A stretch of DNA of 64,000 nucleotides from Salvia splendens (lineage: Eukaryota > Streptophyta > Magnoliopsida > Lamiales > Lamiaceae), in the NCBI RefSeq assembly GCF_004379255.2, contig NC_056050.1, positions 992,001-1,056,000 of the forward strand. Reading direction: 5' to 3'. Of this stretch, positions 9,340 through 21,259 are shown one piece after another. Position 1 is the stretch's first letter. Every line of letters begins with the position of its first letter. The notes below the pieces were generated by a model. That model was not told the origin of the DNA, ran no database searches, and saw only the letters and a list, made by a program, of their open reading frames with translations. The position numbers and the translations under genes were made by a program.

Positions 9340-11170
9340 ACAGAGCTAGTGTACGATGAGAAGGGCAAATGCCCTACCTCATTTTTATACATATAGATAT
9401 ATTAATTTTGTGTATGTTCATGTTGAGCGAAAATTGTCGACTCTAAATATGGGTAGTGATAAAATGCAAACTCTAAATATTGTACAAAATCCAAACTTTG
9501 ATCTGGACCGTTAGAAAATATCAACAAATGACAAAATAACATCAACAAAAAATGTACTCACAGTTTCAACACAATGCCAACCCAATATCAGCCGTTGAAA
9601 CTGTGTAAACATTTTTTATTGCTATGATTTTGTCATCTGTTAACATTTTTCAATAGTACAGATCATAGTTTGGAGTTTGTACAATATTTAGAATTTGCAT
9701 TTGATTTTATCCCTATTTCATGTTTCTTTCTTTATTAAATCGGTTAAGTCGAATTTAGACGTATTCATAGTTAAATCATTAAAAAATTAAGATTTGAGTT
9801 TCAAATTTAAATTCTCTCCAATTATACTTGCAATTCAAATAAATTTATAATGAACTGTTTGTTCTAGTTTTTTTTTTTTAATTTTACTTATCTTGGTCAT
9901 AATTATGTTAATTCATAAGATATTATCATTTTTTCTTTTATTAATATAATCTGAGCAAATATTTCTAGTTCATATGTGTTGTTATCTGATTTCATTTCAT
10001 TTTCTGAACTCGTTATGGAAAAATAATTTTAAATAGTTAAAATGAAGAAAGAGAATACGGTAGATAAAACTCTTCTTTATATTATTCCTTTCTTACTTTA
10101 CTCTCTATCCACTTTAACTATTATTAGTAGAGTATCATTTTTTGAAAACGAGTGCAGAAAATGAAATGACTATACTACTGTGGAACGGATGAAGTAATTA
10201 ATATTGGACGGGCTTAGGTTTGACAATGATGCTGCAAAATGGACATTATTGATTGTAGTTAATTTCCATTTTATAATTTTAAATGGCCGTTTTTAGCCAA
10301 CCCTATATATTGCTGATAACACGTGAGACAATTAAAAGTTAACTTAGTAGAATAGTAGATAACGAAAATTGATATATATCTAGACAGTCCTTTAGGATAG
10401 GATATTGATGGCAGAGTGTTGAAACTAGTGGATTTACAATAATACTCAAAACACAAAATTGGAATAGGAAAAGATAATGGTAAACCCAATATTATTTAAC
10501 ATTTTTAAAGAAAATATACTCATTTTTGGCTTAAACAATCTCAAACCAAAGATTTTCATTTATTGTATTCAAGTTCAAATTATTATGTATTTATTAAAAA
10601 ATTGAAAGATGGAGGAAGAAAAACAAAATATACAAGAAAAAGTATGGGAAAAAAATTTACAGAAAAGAAAACGTAAATGGCAATAGAGGGGGAGAAGAAG
10701 ATAGATCTCCTTCAATCCACAACAGTCTCATTCGTGGACGACACATGTTTTAATGAAAAATTATTAATATAAGAGAAATGAAGAGAAAAATTAGGTAAAG
10801 TAAGAAAGATAATGAGAAAAAAATGTGAAAAGTATGAGAGAGAGATGAGAAACAGTGGGAATAGTATTAGAGAGAAACTTTCCATTTTTAAAAATAATTC
10901 AAAATGAAAAAACTAGACTATTTTTTACTAATGGAGGGGGTACAATAAACTAATTAATCCCATTAATAATAGGTTAATGAATTCTTAGCCTAGTTTAAAT
11001 AGTGGGCTCTTTTAGATTAGCCCATATTAATGAATATAATTATATAAACGTGTTTTTTTCATTTTTTCCAAGTTAACTAATTTAGTGGTAATTAGTTTAG
11101 CTTAGTGGACTCTTATAGATTAGCCCATGTTAGGATAGGATAATGGTGGCGGAGTAAGAACCTTTGGGTT
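9340..11170. other. Intergenic upstream of BAHD-A
   Basis: AT-rich and without a coding gene. The segment 10274-10425 is a diverged direct repeat of 16770-16907. Near 9430-9710 there is an imperfect inverted arrangement (CTCTAAATATTGTACAAA against TTTGTACAATATTTAGAA), probably an old MITE. Confidence 0.55.
10274..10425 (+). repeat. Direct repeat shared with 16770-16907
   Basis: Both carry AAATGGCCGTTTTTAG and AGGATAGGATATTGA in the same order and orientation. They lie upstream of BAHD copies A and B, marking the duplicated unit. Confidence 0.7.
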
Positions 11171-11178
11171 GCCATAAG

Positions 11179-11978
11179 CAGTGGCGGATCCAGGGGGCAG
11201 GTGGGGGCGGTCGCCCCTACCCGACCGTACGGAGAGCCTAAATTTTTCATTGAATCAAGCCGAAAATAGGATATCCGCCCCCTCCGTAGAGTGTAGAAAT
11301 ATTTTTGTTTTCAATAAATGTCATATAAAATGTAGTAGTCCAATGGTTTGGTTGTTGGATTTTTAACAAAGATGTCTAGGGTTCAATCCTCAACAAAAAC
11401 ATATTTATTTTCATTTTTCATTTTTTATTTTATCAATTCATATTTCTTCTTATTATCAAAATAATACCTTTAAATACTACTAAGTTGCATATATTATGTT
11501 GTTATATTTATTCTTTAGTTAAAATCATTTTTAATTTTTTATTAAAGTCTTTTTTATCCTAAAGTGCTTATAATTTGATCCATGCATCTTAATTATTCTC
11601 CATGTAACAAAATAAACATTTTAAATATTTTTGAAATATAAATATTTAGTGCTCTACTTATATCACTTTTGCATATAATATTTACAGTGATTTTAAATGT
11701 ACATATATTTACACTAATTTTATATTTTAAAATGAATAATACATATTTGCAAGCTAAAGCATGTTTATATTTATATAATTTTTTATTTTAAAGTGAATAA
11801 TACATATTTGCAAGCTGAAGCATGTTTATATTTTATTAATGAAGCTAGTGCAGTAGTGCTACTTAAATATTAATATAATATTTATTTATTTTATTATTAA
11901 AAATAATATTAAATTAAATATTTAATATTTAAATATAAGTTCCGCCCCCGCCATTTTCGGGTCATGGATCCGCCACTG
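11179..11978. mobile_element. Non-autonomous hAT element (CAGTGGCGGATCC ends)
   Basis: The ends are CAGTGGCGGATCCA and TGGATCCGCCACTG, perfect over 14 bp. A perfect 8-bp target duplication GCCATAAG flanks them (11171-11178 and 11979-11986). The 800-bp body has no transposase and is AT-rich internally. Subterminal GGGGGCGG/CCGCCCCC blocks are inverted between the two ends. Confidence 0.9.
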
Positions 11979-12175
11979 GCCATAAGCCGTGGGGCCAGAA
12001 TTTTGATGCTATAGTTTATAGTTGTGGATGTTTTTGGTGTTGGCCTCGACCGAAAGCAACTATAACATCGACGATGGGGTTCCACGAGAGAATATAGTGA
12101 GAGAAAAAAAATAGAAATACACTATATGGTTGTTTGGAGAAGCAATATTGGCGTTAGAAGAAACACACATTTCAA

Positions 12176-12328
12176 GGGTGGGATTCTCTGCTGTGCACAA
12201 GTGCACAGCAACTCCTGCGGTTCCTCACAACATAATAAAATAATATATATTTATTTGATTGATTTATTTAATTTAATTTAATTGATTATTTTATTCTTTT
12301 ATATGTAACAGCAGAGGATTCTCATCCC
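12176..12328. mobile_element. Mutator-like MITE, 9-bp target duplication
   Basis: Imperfect terminal repeats GGGTGGGATTCTCTGCTGT and GGGATGAGAATCCTCTGCTGT (inverted) are flanked by a perfect 9-bp duplication ACATTTCAA (12167-12175, 12329-12337). It is related to the MITE at 16535-16710; both have CTGCTGTGC..GCACAGCA just inside the left end. Confidence 0.8.
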
Positions 12329-12540
12329 ACATTTCAACATATTTTTAATTTTCAAATAATTTTCTTTTGTTTACTCGATTATTTACTATCTATGGCAACT
12401 CTCTCTTTCTATATATTTGAAATATCACCGAAAATATAAATTTTATAAGTAGTTTATTTCTTTAAATAACACTATTTTGTATTTATAATATTTAATAACA
12501 ATTTTAAAAATATACGAGAAATTAAGAAAATGCATGAAAA

Positions 12541-12850
12541 ACAAAATTTTATAAGCAATATGGTCCGACCTGGGTCAACCCAGCCACTTAGTAAGTGGAC
12601 TAGGTTAGATTAAGTCCGAATTTATAGAAAGAAATCAAACCTAGCCAGCTTTGATGGTTGGGCTTGTCCAATTCATTTGACAAGTGTAAGCTTTGTATGG
12701 TTATATCATGAGTATTGTATTTCACAATGACTAAGTGTCAACTTAACCACATTGAAACCATTTCAACTACTATCTAGATGATCCAAAATGAGTTTTTTTT
12801 TTATCTAATTATATTACTTCGACAAAGCAAATTAAAATGAAGTAAACATT
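12541..12850 (+). repeat. Direct repeat of about 19140-19454
   Basis: Long collinear identity, for example ATATGGTCCGACCTGG, AATCAAACCTAGCCAGCTTT and TTACTTCGACAAAGCAAATT in both. Part of the duplicated flank between BAHD copies. Confidence 0.8.
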
Positions 12851-13177
12851 TTTAGTTATAACAACAAATGAAACAGTATTTCAGTATAACTACTTTGATG
12901 TGTTGTTCGGTATATGATATGAAACAGTATAGTACTAAATTTCTGTACCATATTCAGAAAATACGGTATGTTATAGATATTGAAAATGTGTTGGCATAGT
13001 GGTTGCATGGTCATTGCACCTGACCGAAGATCTTGCGTTTGAGTCTATCGTTTTGAAATTTCACAAAGAGTACATATTTATAGACTTATTTATGACCCTA
13101 CGCGGTTCTACTTTATTCTGTGATCTGGGAAAGAACCGACAAAGAAAACTCGGAAATGAGCTTATAGTTACGAAATT

Positions 13178-15033
13178 TTAGAGCGACGAAGATATCGGAG
13201 TGGCAGTGATCGTGGCCTGAAGATGTTTCTCGAAGACTTTCATGGATTCGAGAGGAAGGCAAACCGGAACCACGATACCATCCTTAAACCCTAAGTACCA
13301 AGATACTTGACTAATACCGGTCGGCCAATAACTTCCTTTGGGGACCCCACCGTAGACCGCCGTGCCCCACCCAACATCCATTCGCTCTAATCCCAAGTGC
13401 GTTAAATTCGACACAATATAAGTGTTCCCAACTGACAAACTCAGCGGATCTGATATCACCATAAGATCCGCTGAGTTTGACAGCTCACAAGCAGTCTCGG
13501 CTTCGTGTTTCGTGCTCCTCACCAACTCCACCGCGTAGTACAGCGGATTATTTGACAGCTCACCGGCAGTTGTCACTGCCACCAATAATTTTAAAACGTT
13601 GCCGTAGTATCCCACCAGAAGCGGCGGCTTTATATTCTTTCGGTTATCCATAACGCCTATGAATTTCATCTCTTCATAGGGTTTGGGAGAGAGAGCGATT
13701 GTCTGGCAGCGCCACACGCAGCCTGCCACAATTTCGAATTTGGAGCAGCGCTGGAGGTGCGGCGGCAGGCTGCGGCGGAGGGCGGAGATTTCGGCGGAGG
13801 TGAAAAAGAAAGAGCGTTCCACCATCTGTTCCGTCGGCGCGGGGATTCTACCAGTTCCGGCACCGTATTCATGATGTAGGATGCTAGAAGTGAGAAGATG
13901 TCGATCCCACACCGGTCGAATAGAAGGGAACGTTGCTCCCCGAGCAAGTTCACCGACGGCGAAGAGAAATTTGGAAAGGCCGACGCCATCGCACATTGTG
14001 TGGTTGAAGTTGTTCGAAAAGATAAATCCCCCACATTTTAGTCTTGTAACCTGTGAAGTGTTTGTGTTAAAGTAACAAGAAAAAGAAACATTGTTATATT
14101 ATTCAATTCTAATTGACCAAATATTGTTAGTATTTGGACTATTATTCCTAAATTTACTGGTCCTATGAAAATATGAGCATATGATATAGCACGAGAATTA
14201 AGATAAAATTGATAAAGTAAGAGAGAATATGAAAATGATAGTTAAAGTATATAAGTTGTAAATAACTTGATGTATAAGGGTATAAATTGAGATAACTTTC
14301 CATAAATAAATATTCTCATATTATTATGGGACGGACAAAAATAAAAAATGCACACATATTATCATAGATTAACGATAACATAAAATTCTGATGGAATTTT
14401 ATTATTTATCCATGAATTTTATCATTTCCCTCAACATACTTAGTAAAAATTTAATCATGTCATCAATTTGAAATATGTATGTCAAATCAACAATATATTA
14501 AAAACAGAAACTCGAAATATTTTATCATGGAAAAATTGAGAAAATATTGAAATTCACGGTTTTGCCAGAAATGATAAATACTGTACTTGAATAAACATAA
14601 GTGGAATATCAACTATTATTCCACGGTTGTCTGGCGCATCAAGTGTAAGTTCGTCCGAGTTGGGGAAGGGTGGATAAAGGGCATCTCCGAAATGTTGCAG
14701 CGTTGCATCCGTGTCGGCCTCCACGAACACTACCCCTTGGCCTGTGCATTCGACCACGAGCTTCCGACCAGTGTTTTCTAACAACCGCCCGGCCAACGGG
14801 TAGTAAAAGACCAAGGCTTTGGAAATAGCCTCACGAATAATCTTCACTGGATCTTTCCCTTCCATGAATGGATTCTTTTTGTAGAAATTTATTGTTTTAA
14901 TATATTTTCGGATGAAGATTTGGCCATCTATGTCAGAGAGAATTTTGAATTCATGTGGTGTGGACTCTGCTGGACAAAGCAGCTCAGGTGTTTTTCTAGT
15001 AACACTCAATGTTAATCTTTTGTTTGACTCCAT
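13178..15033 (-). CDS. BAHD acyltransferase copy B (benzyl-alcohol benzoyltransferase-like), intact
   Basis: Exons are 14587-15033 (149 codons) and 13178-14050 (290 codons plus stop), with a 536-bp GT..AG intron at the usual BAHD position (FIQ|VTRLKCGG). The predicted protein is 439 aa, slightly short for the family (about 450-460) because the loop after RPVWDRHLL is contracted. The catalytic motif HTMCD is at residues 166-170 (general-base His) and DVGWG at 374-378. The latter replaces the usual DFGWG, a change shared by copies A, C and D. BAHD enzymes are soluble cytosolic CoA-dependent acyltransferases. Similarity to benzyl alcohol/methanol acyltransferases suggests ester formation, but substrate cannot be read from sequence. 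A paralogue of A, C and D; the only copy without a visible break. I chose the ATG at 15033 (MESNKRLTLS) because it gives the family N-terminus; an upstream in-frame ATG at 15078 precedes the TATA box. Confidence 0.87.
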
Positions 15034-15061
15034 GCTTAGGAAACTAAACTCATAACATGCA

Positions 15062-15069
15062 TATTTATA
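15062..15069 (-). promoter_or_regulatory. TATA box of BAHD copy B
   Basis: TATAAATA within TATAAATATGC on the minus strand, about 30 bp before the chosen ATG. That leaves almost no 5' leader if transcription starts at the usual distance. Confidence 0.6.
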
Positions 15070-15221
15070 AGGTTTCATTATTGTTCTAGAAGACTGTGTT
15101 TATTCTTATATCTTCTTCCGTTTTCCTTATTATATAAATTAAACCGGTCCGATCGATTGAACCATGAACCAGTAGCTTCGCCGGTTCGCTCACCAGTCCG
15201 GTTTTTAAAACTTTGATTTTA

Positions 15222-16471
15222 GAGCATCCGCAATGGGGCGGACGATAGGCCGCCCGATGCCCGATGCATCGTCCGTACCCTATAGATCGTCCGCGGACGA
15301 TACGCGGACGATAGGGCATCGTCCGCGCCATCGTCCGCCCTACCCCACATTTATTTGTAACCTTTCCATTCACTTTTCCACACTCAAATTACACTATAAA
15401 ATGGATTCCGGTGAATACCAAGTCCGAATAGTCTGATGTTTGGGGGTGGTGCACGTTGGCCGGGTACAGACCCTGACGAATATCGGTCGTTCGACTCCAA
15501 CACACAGTACGATCCCGAATTCAGTACGGATTCGTACTGTCTGTTTGACATGGAGCCGTCTCCAACTCGCCCCGCCGCCCCTTTCGCCGCCACCGCCTCC
15601 GCCAGAAAGAAGCGGAACCGGCACTGGGCATACAAGGTGCCACCTCAGGAAACGAATGAAGAGTACGCCCCCGGGAGGACGAACTACCAACCGGATGAAA
15701 CCCTCGTCTTGGCGAGGTGTTGGCTGGATATTTCGGAGGACCCGGTATTCGCGAAGAACCAAAAGCAGGTTGCGTACTGGGAGCACATCGCCGAGCGCTA
15801 CAATGAGGCGAAGCCGCCGAGCGCGTACAAGCGCCATAGGGAGCAGCTCCGCAAGCACTGGGATCAGGTGAAGAAGCAAGTCAACCTATTCTCGGCGAAG
15901 TACGAGAAGTGCTCGAGGGAGCAGGGAAGCGGCGAGAGCTTAAGCGATGTACGAGATAGAGCGCTGTTGTCGTACCAGTCAATGTACGGCGACTTCAAGC
16001 ATTTCAACATCTGGGCGCTCTTGAAGGACAAGCAGAAGTTCCAGAGCGGGATTCTGCCATCGGCTGTGCCAAAGAGGTCGAGGACCACCGAAGCCGGTGC
16101 TTACACAAGCAGCGAAAGCGGCGCATTTCCGGTGGACCTCATCCGGACGATGTACGAGGAGGAGGAGGACAGTTCCGGCACACCGGTGTCTTCCCGACGT
16201 CCCATTGGCGTCAAGGTTGCGAAGAACGAGGGGAAGGTGAAGACGACATCCTCCTCGCAAGCCGCGGCGGCCCCCCATCGCCGATCCCGACCCCGGCGGC
16301 ACTTGCCTACGCGGAGTTGGCAGCGGCCGCCAACCGGAGGACGTTGTTGGACACGCACAACGCCCTCATGCAATGTCAGGACCCGGCCAAAGCCGAATAC
16401 CTGCAGGGGATGATCAATGAGCTGCTCCGCAAGTTGAGATTTTGTAGAATAGTCAACTTTTTTCATTTCTA
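15222..16471 (+). mobile_element. PIF/Harbinger-like element, right end missing
   Basis: The left end GAGCATCCGCAATGGGGCGG follows a TTA (15219-15221), as in Harbinger elements. Repeated GGACGAT/ATCGTCC motifs fill the first 130 bp. One open frame follows (15401-16471). I do not find the matching right terminus or a DDE transposase, so this is a truncated or non-autonomous copy. It lies about 190 bp upstream of the BAHD-B start codon. A related copy is at about 58950-62040. Confidence 0.62.
15401..16471 (+). pseudogene. Harbinger-associated Myb/SANT-like protein ('glutathione S-transferase T3-like'), frameshifted
   Basis: The longest open stretch is 15436-16413. It has a basic RKKRNRH, a SANT-like trihelix region (ARCWLDISEDPV, YWEHIAERYNE, HREQLRKHWDQVKKQVNLF) and an acidic/Ser-rich C-terminal part. 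Such proteins are commonly labelled glutathione S-transferase T3-like in plant genomes and are probably DNA-binding proteins of transposons. Comparison with the copy at 59.2-60.3 kb shows two breaks. One C is missing in TACCA near 15420, which disconnects the natural start at 15401. One C is missing in the C-run 16271-16276. After the second break the true C-terminus (YAELAAAANRRTLLDTHNA) runs to the stop at 16469-16471. Confidence 0.65.
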
Positions 16472-16534
16472 AAGCCGAATACCTAGTAAGTAGGAGTAAT
16501 TAATATGGGACGCGCATATGTTTCACGCTTTAAA

Positions 16535-16710
16535 GGGATAGGATCCCCTGCTGTGCTCAAATGCACAGCAGGGTGTTGTGCCTCTCCCATGTAAATAAAA
16601 TAATCAAATAAATAAATTAAATTAAATAAATAAATAAATTATTATTTTAATTGTATGTGAGAAGCACAGCACCCTACTGTGCATTTGAGCACAGCAGGGG
16701 ATCCTATCCC
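16535..16710. mobile_element. Mutator-like MITE with long terminal repeats
   Basis: The inverted ends start GGGATAGGATCCCCTGCTGT and match perfectly for about 34 bp, with only a few mismatches to about 58 bp. The 9-bp target duplication CGCTTTAAA (16526-16534, 16711-16719) is perfect. The 60-bp centre is pure A/T-rich. It is the better preserved relative of the element at 12176-12328. Confidence 0.9.
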
Positions 16711-16719
16711 CGCTTTAAA

Positions 16720-18542
16720 ATGGAAATTACCAGTAATTGGTAGTTAATTTGTACTTTGCAAATAAAGTAAATTTTAAATGGCCGTTTTTAGTCATCCCTA
16801 TATTTGCTGACAATTCATGATCCAATTAAAATTTAGCTTAGTAGATAAGGACCATGGACCAAAATCTGGACAGGCCTTCAGGATAGGATATTGACGGCAG
16901 TGTTGATAACGTGGAAATAATGTGGCAGAGTGTTGATAACGTGGAAATAATGTAAGGGACACGGCATTTTATTCAGCTTTATTTTAATTATTATATGAAA
17001 AAAGAAAAGTAGAAAAGAGGGAATAAAATAAAAATAAAAGAATTTTTTTTAGTATTAAATCATTTTGATTGGAACCAATTAAAAGGGAAACAAATTAAAA
17101 GGGAAAAGGGAAAGTGATTTATATACGAAAGGAGTACATAATATCTTTGTTTTCACCTATCCCTAACTGCTATTAATCATTCGAAATCATACTATATTAT
17201 TTCGATATCTTCATTAGAAAACCCCACGATGAACTTTAATTTAGATGATAAAGAAACGAGCCAAAACATAGCATTTTTTAGAATAAAAAGCAAGAGTTTT
17301 GAACTTAAATCACTATATGATATACTCGATCCCTTCGTCATGTCACAAGTTTTTTTCGGCAAATAATTTAAGAAAATAATATTTCATTTTTTTCCGGATA
17401 GTTGTAGTTTGATTGTTTTTTTAAATGTGATATATATAATTTATCTGATCTGCTACCTGTCAAATTGCGTTCTAGAATTTACATTAATTAATTTCGTATA
17501 ATTAACTCTATGAATTTTCAAAAATCATGTTTTGAGATTCTCGAGAACATGGATTTGAAGCATTCCCAATATATTTATATATTTAACGATAAAAATATAA
17601 AATCAAGTACTACGAAATAAAAAATACAACTTCCCATGTCCTGATAAATATGAGCTTTTTGTGAGGCATTAATTTTAATGGAAAATTGATTAAGCAAGAG
17701 AGATGAAGAGGAAATTTAGTGAAAGCAGTATTAGTGGATAGTGGGTCCACATTATTAGTATTAGTAGTGTTTAGTGGGATTATAATGATATAAGTTATAA
17801 ATAAAATGATGTATATTAGTAATGTGTTATTCAAATACTTCCTAAATAGGAGTTCTTATTTTTTTGAGATGAACTAAAGTAAATAATTACTCCCTCCGTT
17901 TCTGAAAATTTGTCACTTATTTCCATTTCCGTTCGTCCCTAAAAATTTGTCACCTTTTACTTTTACCATTTGTGGTAGTGGACCTCATATTCCACTAATT
18001 CATTATCACTCACATTTTATTATAAAACTAATATATAAAAATAGGACCCACATGCCACTAACTTTTTCAACTCACTTTCTATTACATTTCTTAAAATTCG
18101 TGCCGGGTCAAATGGTGACAAATTATGGAGGACGGAGGGAGTAAAATTTATCATGGCAGATGGAGGGAGTGTAAAAGAATATGACTTGATTAATTTTTTA
18201 TGAGCAATATACCCTTTTGCTGGCTATCCCTTTTTTTAAGACTAAAGTCTCATTTTGGTCCTTAACATATAACAATTTTTTTTATTTTGGTCCAAAACAT
18301 TATCCTTTGAATTATTCGGTCCCTTACAAATAAAAACGGGTCACATTTGGTCCATTTTGGACGGTGCGTCAAATTTTTGACAGTTTTAATTATTGGGTCA
18401 TAAATCCGTCACTAATATCGGGTTAGCGTAATAAAATTAAGTTGTACGCGCTAACATTGCGATATATAGCCAAGACAAGGGCCGTGTCAGGGACTCTTGA
18501 GCTCCTAGCGGATTTGAAACTCGGGTTTGATGGTTGTCCGAA
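16720..18542. other. Intergenic between BAHD-B upstream region and copy C
   Basis: It holds the repeat 16770-16907 (shared with 10274-10425) and a Stowaway MITE at 17890-18141; otherwise AT-rich without coding signal. Confidence 0.55.
17890..18141. mobile_element. Stowaway-type MITE
   Basis: Ends CTCCCTCCGTTTCTG and GAGGACGGAGGGAG are flanked by TA (17888-17889, 18142-18143). Internal AAATTTGTCAC/GTGACAAATT arms are complementary. Confidence 0.8.
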
Positions 18543-18975
18543 TCACAGAGATGAAGGTGTTGTCGTGGTAGTCATTATGACATGAAGATGTTTCTCGAAG
18601 ACTTTCATGGATTCGAAAGAAAGGCTAACCGGAACCATGAAACCATCCTTAAAGGCAGAGTTCCAAGCTATTTGAATATTACCGGTCGGCCTATAAATTC
18701 CTTTAGACATCCCACCGTATTCCGCAGTGCCCCACCCAACATCCATTTGCTCGAAAACCACATGCGTCATATTCGACACCACATAAGTGGTTGCTTCCGT
18801 CATACTAGGGCGATCTCGCATCACCATTAGACCCGCCACTGATCTCAGGTACTCATCAGTCACTACTTATCGTTTTGCCATCCTCATCAACTCCACCGCG
18901 TAGTGCAGTGGATTCTTGGACAACTCACCGGCTGTAGTCACTACCACCGGAAATGCTATAGCGTTGCCATAATAC
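18543..18975 (-). pseudogene. BAHD acyltransferase copy C, 3' fragment
   Basis: Only the C-terminal third survives: GNAIAF, TTAGELSKNPLHYAVELM, the DVGWG motif, and the family end MKVFEKHLHV. A TAA stop interrupts it before VVTDEYLRSV (near 18868). The upstream edge is a splice-acceptor-like ATTACGCATCAG directly before the G of GYYGN. This matches the edge of an intron in copy D, whereas A and B have no intron there. The part with the catalytic HxxxD is absent; the flank upstream is the repeat 19140-19454. Confidence 0.82.
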
Positions 18976-20480
18976 CTGATGCGTAATAATTAGGAATTAA
19001 CACCTTTGCAAAACAATGAAAAAGATTCACCCTTTTAGTGCATATCTAAAATTCAAATCTCAGCCACTAGATAAAAAATAAGAATGAAATTGAGTTTAAA
19101 AATTTGTGAATCTAAAAACACAAAATTCATTAAGAAAATGCATGAAAAACAAAATTTTCTAAACAATATGGTCCGACCTGGGCCAACCCAGCCACTAAGT
19201 GGGCTGGGTTAGAATGAGTCCAAATTTATAGAAAGAAATCAAACCTAGCCAGCTTTGATGGTGGGCCTAGGTTGGGCTTGTCCAATCCAGTTGACAAGTG
19301 TAAGCTTTGTATGGTTATATCAAGAGTATTGTATTTCACAACGACTAAGTGTCAACTTAACCATATTGAACCCATTTCAACTACTATCTCGATCCAAAAC
19401 TAGTTTTTTGTATCTAATTATATTACTTCGACAAAGCAAATTAAAATGAAGTATAACTCGAACAATTAAATATGATACAAAAGGAAAGGAAAATGAAGCA
19501 GAATTATAGGATCCAATGCACAACAACAAGCTATTATCCAATTAATTTCCTTGCTTTTAGTGTCTCTAGAGTTACTAGGTCAGTCACTTAGCTAAATTAA
19601 ACTCCGTCCCAAGGTAAGAAATCTATAGATTATAAGTTGGTATCAAAGTCCCCTTCAAATACCTAACCCCCAAAAGATTTTAACAACCCAAAGACCCCAC
19701 ACCGAATCTCAACTATCCCAAGTTTTATTGATTAAAGAGTGAATTATCCTTATTACAAGTTAATTATTTTATATTCCGATTAATATAATTGATCCTAACA
19801 CATTAGATAATTCGAACAACTATAAGAGCAAACAAGGTAGAACCAATTGGATAAATAACTCAAAATTAGCTAGGTATGTCAACTAAATCTGTGTTGACAT
19901 TTTTTATATGCAGAGTTGACAAGTTAGCTAAGTTAGCTAAACTAGTTAAAAGTCTAATAGGACCCAGAGTCATAATAGTATCGACATAGAACGATTGAAT
20001 GGGGCAGCGAGAGGTTGTCCTTATTGAAGGTGGTGCCGGAACCTTAGTTCCTTGGCTAGGGTTTCGAAATATTTTGTAATACAAAGGGTCGAAGATGAGA
20101 TAGATAAGGGATAGAGATCTATATATTTGATTTGAAGAAGAGAGAGAAAAGGGAAATAATATAGAATTATAAAATATGGAACAAAACATATTGTTTAAGA
20201 CAAAAAACTAACATACTTAATGCATATGACCAAAAGACTTTTGTCAAATTTTTATTACATTTGTTAGATTAAAACTGATTTAATGAATTACTGTATTTGT
20301 TCTTGTTTCGTTGTAAATCTTACTTCTGATTTCTATCTTTGTTTTAGTCATGTTAATTCCCAAGATATAATTGTTTTTTCATTATTTATGAAATATTGCT
20401 AGTTCATATCTGTTGTTCTTTCTCATTCACTAGATTCTCGTGGATAAGATTTCAATTTTTATTTTATACTATAAGTAGTG
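18976..20480. other. Intergenic with duplicated BAHD flanks
   Basis: Contains the repeat 19140-19454 (also at 12541-12850) and the repeat 20001-20090 (also at 6914-7003). No gene is supported. Confidence 0.6.
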
Positions 20481-20655
20481 CTCAACAAAACAAAGATAGC
20501 ACATGGTGTTACGGACGTTCTCCGCAACGGCCCCGGGATCTTCCTTCTCGATGGAACAGCGATCAATTCCCACGACAAACTCGCAGACTTGATCGAGAAA
20601 TTTGCTGACTTGTGGACGTCTTCCACGCCGCAGCAAAGGATCGACAATAATTAAC
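20481..20655 (+). other. Unrecognised GC-rich open segment
   Basis: An open reading ending TAA near 20655 contains TDVLRNGPGIFLLDGTAI and LADLIEKFADLWTSS. Its base composition is unlike the AT-rich flanks, so it may be a fragment of a gene or retroelement. I do not recognise the family and see no start codon, domain or splice site. Confidence 0.3.
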
Positions 20656-20899
20656 TTGTTGCACAAGATAGGTTTAGGGAAAATATTTCATTCATAGCCA
20701 ATGTGTTGATGAAATACCCTATTTTATACTAGAAACCCTAGGGCGGTTCGACGTAACCTAATTCATCCGGGAAAGAACCGCAAAGAAAACCCGAACGGGG
20801 CTTATAAATCAGGCCCGACTCAACAATAAGTAAATTAATGTTTCAAAAATACTAAAACATAAAAGGAGAGAAATAAAAAAAGGAAACAAAAAGAAACGG

Positions 20900-21199
20900 C
20901 TAATTCTTGAACTTGTTCGGTGCCTTGAGCTTGTCTCTCGGCCTCAAGGATCTCTTCGACACAATCAATTCTTCACTTCGGCCATTCACGCATTGCGTCG
21001 TGCTGCTCGGCTGCGTCGTGCTGCTCGGCTGCGTCGTGCTGCTCGGCTCCGGAAGCGCTGCGTCGTGCTGCTCGGCTATTGTCGCCTCCAGCTCGGCATG
21101 CCGCTCTGCTGCGTCGTGCTGCTCGGCTGTTGTCGCCTCCAGCTCGGCATGCCGCTCTGCCGCGTCGTCTGGTGTCGGTGGTCTCGTATCATGCTCCAA
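20900..21199 (-). other. Open frame with tandem coding repeats, possible retroelement fragment
   Basis: A 99-codon frame carries two copies of a 17-residue repeat (AAERHAELEATxAEQHD; 51-bp units at about 21062-21163) and three PSSTTQ units. It ends SLRPRDKLKAPNKFKN. The basic tail recalls the linker region of Copia polyproteins, but this is a guess. Most of the frame is a GC-rich minisatellite. Confidence 0.35.
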
Positions 21200-21259
21200 C
21201 GCTGGAAGTGATATCGGGGGACCCGTATCACATGGACATGCCTTTCTTGAGTAGTCATC

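Larger units (their letters stand above)
11987..13177. other. Intergenic between hAT element and BAHD-B
   Basis: It contains the MITE at 12176-12328 and a long block (about 12541-12850) that recurs at 19140-19454. Nothing coding is supported. Confidence 0.55.

Noticed and set aside
11330..11385. tRNA-like GGTTTGGTTGTTGG...GGTTCAATCC inside the hAT element
   Set aside because: Promoter-like words only; no cloverleaf and no SINE ends, so not reported as a separate element.
13001..13052. Possible tRNA gene (TGGCATAGTGGTTGCATGGTC with GCGTTTGAGTC)
   Set aside because: A- and B-box-like words are present, but I cannot fold a complete cloverleaf; more likely an old SINE head.
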